From an uncultured Gemmobacter sp. (GTDB lineage: Bacteria > Pseudomonadota > Alphaproteobacteria > Rhodobacterales > Rhodobacteraceae): 6,756 bases of DNA. The DNA is taken from NCBI GenBank assembly GCA_937983495.1, contig CALKAA010000105.1, positions 1 to 6,756 of the forward strand, in the 5' to 3' direction. Under the pieces are notes generated by a model. The model made no database searches and was not told the DNA's origin. It saw only the letters and a program-made list of their open reading frames with translations. How positions within the stretch are numbered: position 1 is the first letter of the stretch; each line of letters opens with the position of its first letter. Below, piece after piece: positions 5,939 through 6,756 of this stretch. Made by a program: the position numbers and the translations under genes.

Positions 5939-6526
5939 TTATTCTTCGGCCACCAGACCCGACGGCGCCGCGATATTGGCGATCACGAAGTTGCGGTCGA
6001 TGGTCGGCTTGGTGCCGTTCGGCAGGGTCACGTCATTGATGTGGATCACATCGCCGAAGGTCTTGCCGGTCAGGTCCACCACGATTTCCGACGGGATGTC
6101 GGAGGCGAGGACTTCCAGTTCCACTTCCGGGCGCACCACGGTCAAGGTGCCGCCACGCTTCAGGCCGGGGGCCGCGTCGTGGTTGATGAAGGTCACATGG
6201 ATGAACAGGTTGATGCGGCTGTCATCGTGCAGACGCATGAAATCCACATGGGTCGGCAGGTCTTTCACCACGTCACGCTGCACGCCGCGGCAGACGACGT
6301 GCACGTCGGGCTGGCCTTCGACTTTCAGGTTGAACAGCGTGGACAGGAAGCGGCCCTGACGCAGGCGCTTCAGCAGGGTGTTGTAGTTCATCTTGATCGC
6401 GACGGGCTCTTGCTTGTCGCCATAGACGATCCCGGGGACGAACCCCTCCCGACGTGCCTGACGAGCGGCCCCCTTGCCCGACCCCGTGCGCACTTCGGCA
6501 ATAAGATCTTCGATCTCGCGTGCCAT
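5939..6526 (-). CDS. rplY: 50S ribosomal protein bL25 / general stress protein Ctc
   Basis: This 195-residue protein binds 5S rRNA in the central protuberance of the large ribosomal subunit. The N-terminal half (about 1-95) is the 5S-binding L25 domain, with GSGKGAARQARREG and VPGIVYG at its start and GRFLSTLFNLKVEG later. The second half is the TL5/Ctc beta domain, with the characteristic CRGVQRDVVKDLPTHVDF, GGTLTVVRPEVELE and DLTGKTFGDVIHINDV segments. It is therefore the long Ctc form, not the short E. coli type of about 94 residues. ATG 6526 is chosen over starts as far up as 6652 because GGAG lies 6 bases upstream of it and the family's N terminus (MAREI) begins there. A terminator follows it; the usual partner pth is not next to it in this window. 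Confidence 0.96.
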   Translation of the reverse strand: MAREIEDLIAEVRTGSGKGAARQARREGFVPGIVYGDKQEPVAIKMNYNTLLKRLRQGRFLSTLFNLKVEGQPDVHVVCRGVQRDVVKDLPTHVDFMRLHDDSRINLFIHVTFINHDAAPGLKRGGTLTVVRPEVELEVLASDIPSEIVVDLTGKTFGDVIHINDVTLPNGTKPTIDRNFVIANIAAPSGLVAEE

Positions 6527-6552
6527 TGGTATCTCCGTAATTAGCATGCAGT

Positions 6553-6585
6553 GATCCGCCACCCTCCAAGGGTGCGTGACGGATC
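6553..6585 (-). promoter_or_regulatory. Two-tier hairpin at the 5' end of the rplY leader
   Basis: On the minus strand GATCCG (6585-6580) pairs with CGGATC (6558-6553), enclosing CACCCT (6574-6569), a TGG loop and AGGGTG (6565-6560). The two stems are separated by an asymmetric internal loop of five bases against one. If transcription starts just downstream of TATAGC at 6596-6591, the hairpin forms the first bases of the mRNA, about 27 bases before the ribosome binding site. It could be an autoregulatory site or a 5' stabiliser; it is not a terminator because no T-run follows. Confidence 0.55.
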
Positions 6586-6590
6586 GGCGG

Positions 6591-6619
6591 GCTATAGCGG
6601 GGAATCGCCAGTGGGGAAA
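6591..6619 (-). promoter_or_regulatory. Candidate proximal promoter of rplY
   Basis: On the minus strand TATAGC (6596-6591) is a good -10 match. Seventeen bases upstream is TTTCCC (6619-6614), a poor -35. The position gives a leader of about 60 bases that starts with the hairpin described at 6553-6585. Confidence 0.45.
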
Positions 6620-6623
6620 GGGG

Positions 6624-6652
6624 AAAATGGGGCAGGCGGGGCCGGATGTCAA
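6624..6652 (-). promoter_or_regulatory. Candidate distal promoter of rplY
   Basis: On the minus strand TTGACA (6652-6647) is a perfect -35 hexamer, with CATTTT (6629-6624) 17 bases downstream as a weak -10. It lies directly after the upstream gene's terminator, as expected for the start of a new transcription unit. It would give a leader of about 90 bases. Confidence 0.45.
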
Positions 6653-6687
6653 ATGGGAAGGGCAAATGCGCCTCCCCGATAGCCGAA

Positions 6688-6712
6688 AGCCCGGCGACAG
6701 GGTCGCCGGGCT
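6688..6712 (-). terminator. Terminator hairpin of a minus-strand gene beyond the right edge
   Basis: AGCCCGGCGAC and GTCGCCGGGCT form a perfect 11-bp stem with a three-base loop. On the minus strand it is followed by TTTC, a short T-run; on the plus strand it is followed by CTCAAG, so the minus direction is favoured. It separates rplY from whatever lies upstream of it. Confidence 0.7.
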
Positions 6713-6719
6713 CTCAAGC

Positions 6720-6756
6720 TCAGGCTCGAAACGCGCGACCGGCGAAACGATGCGTC
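6720..6756 (-). CDS. Possible C-terminal end of an upstream gene (11 codons)
   Basis: One minus-strand frame reads THRFAGRAFRA and stops with TGA at 6722-6720, seven bases before the terminator hairpin at 6712. The arrangement of stop then hairpin suits a gene end, but eleven codons cannot be identified, and the other two minus-strand frames stay open through this stretch. The function is unknown. Confidence 0.25.
   Translation of the reverse strand, partial: THRFAGRAFRA

Noticed and set aside
5242..6544. Plus-strand frames of 265 and 234 codons opposite the ATPase and rplY genes
   Set aside because: The opposite strand has unmistakable Walker motifs and bL25 sequence; these are mirror frames.

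Overview
The window looks like chromosomal DNA of a GC-rich alphaproteobacterium, most likely of the Rhodobacterales (Rhodobacter/Paracoccus-like). The basis is the strong GC bias at third codon positions, an alphaproteobacterial-type bL25 (rplY) sequence, a TrxC-like thioredoxin and the general style of the proteins. This placement is from recognition, not from a database search. I see no insertion sequence, phage gene, CRISPR array or replication origin.

Layout, left to right. (1) 1-306 is the 3' part of a thioredoxin gene of the trxC type, cut by the window edge. (2) 380-455 is a complete tRNA-Ala(CGC) gene with its own promoter-like sequence and an encoded CCA end. (3) 456-864 has no convincing gene and holds only weak repeats. 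(4) 865-1836 encodes an AraC-family regulator. (5) 1946-4291 encodes a 781-residue exported protein with a von Willebrand factor A (vWA) domain, a PAN/Apple-like four-cysteine segment, two 85-residue beta-sandwich-like repeats and a C-terminal region I do not recognise. (6) 4291-5022 encodes a small exported cysteine-containing protein of unknown family, joined to the vWA gene by a TGATG stop/start overlap. (7) On the minus strand, 5080-5850 encodes a stand-alone ABC/AAA_21-type ATPase. (8) Also on the minus strand, 5939-6526 encodes ribosomal protein bL25/Ctc. It has a rho-independent terminator downstream, and a folded leader and candidate promoters upstream. (9) At the right edge there is a terminator hairpin and perhaps the last codons of another minus-strand gene.

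The part most likely to be a poorly described system is 865-5022. A ligand-sensing-type AraC regulator lies just before a large exported vWA protein with a full metal-binding (MIDAS) motif and adhesion-like modules, which is translationally coupled to a small secreted protein with six cysteines. A working inference is that the two exported proteins act together in the periplasm or at the cell surface and that the AraC protein controls them; the sequence does not say what they bind. The other genes (thioredoxin, tRNA, ATPase, bL25) are ordinary neighbours. The notable regulatory points there are the hairpin at the 5' end of the rplY leader and the very short distance between the rplY terminator and the ATPase gene.
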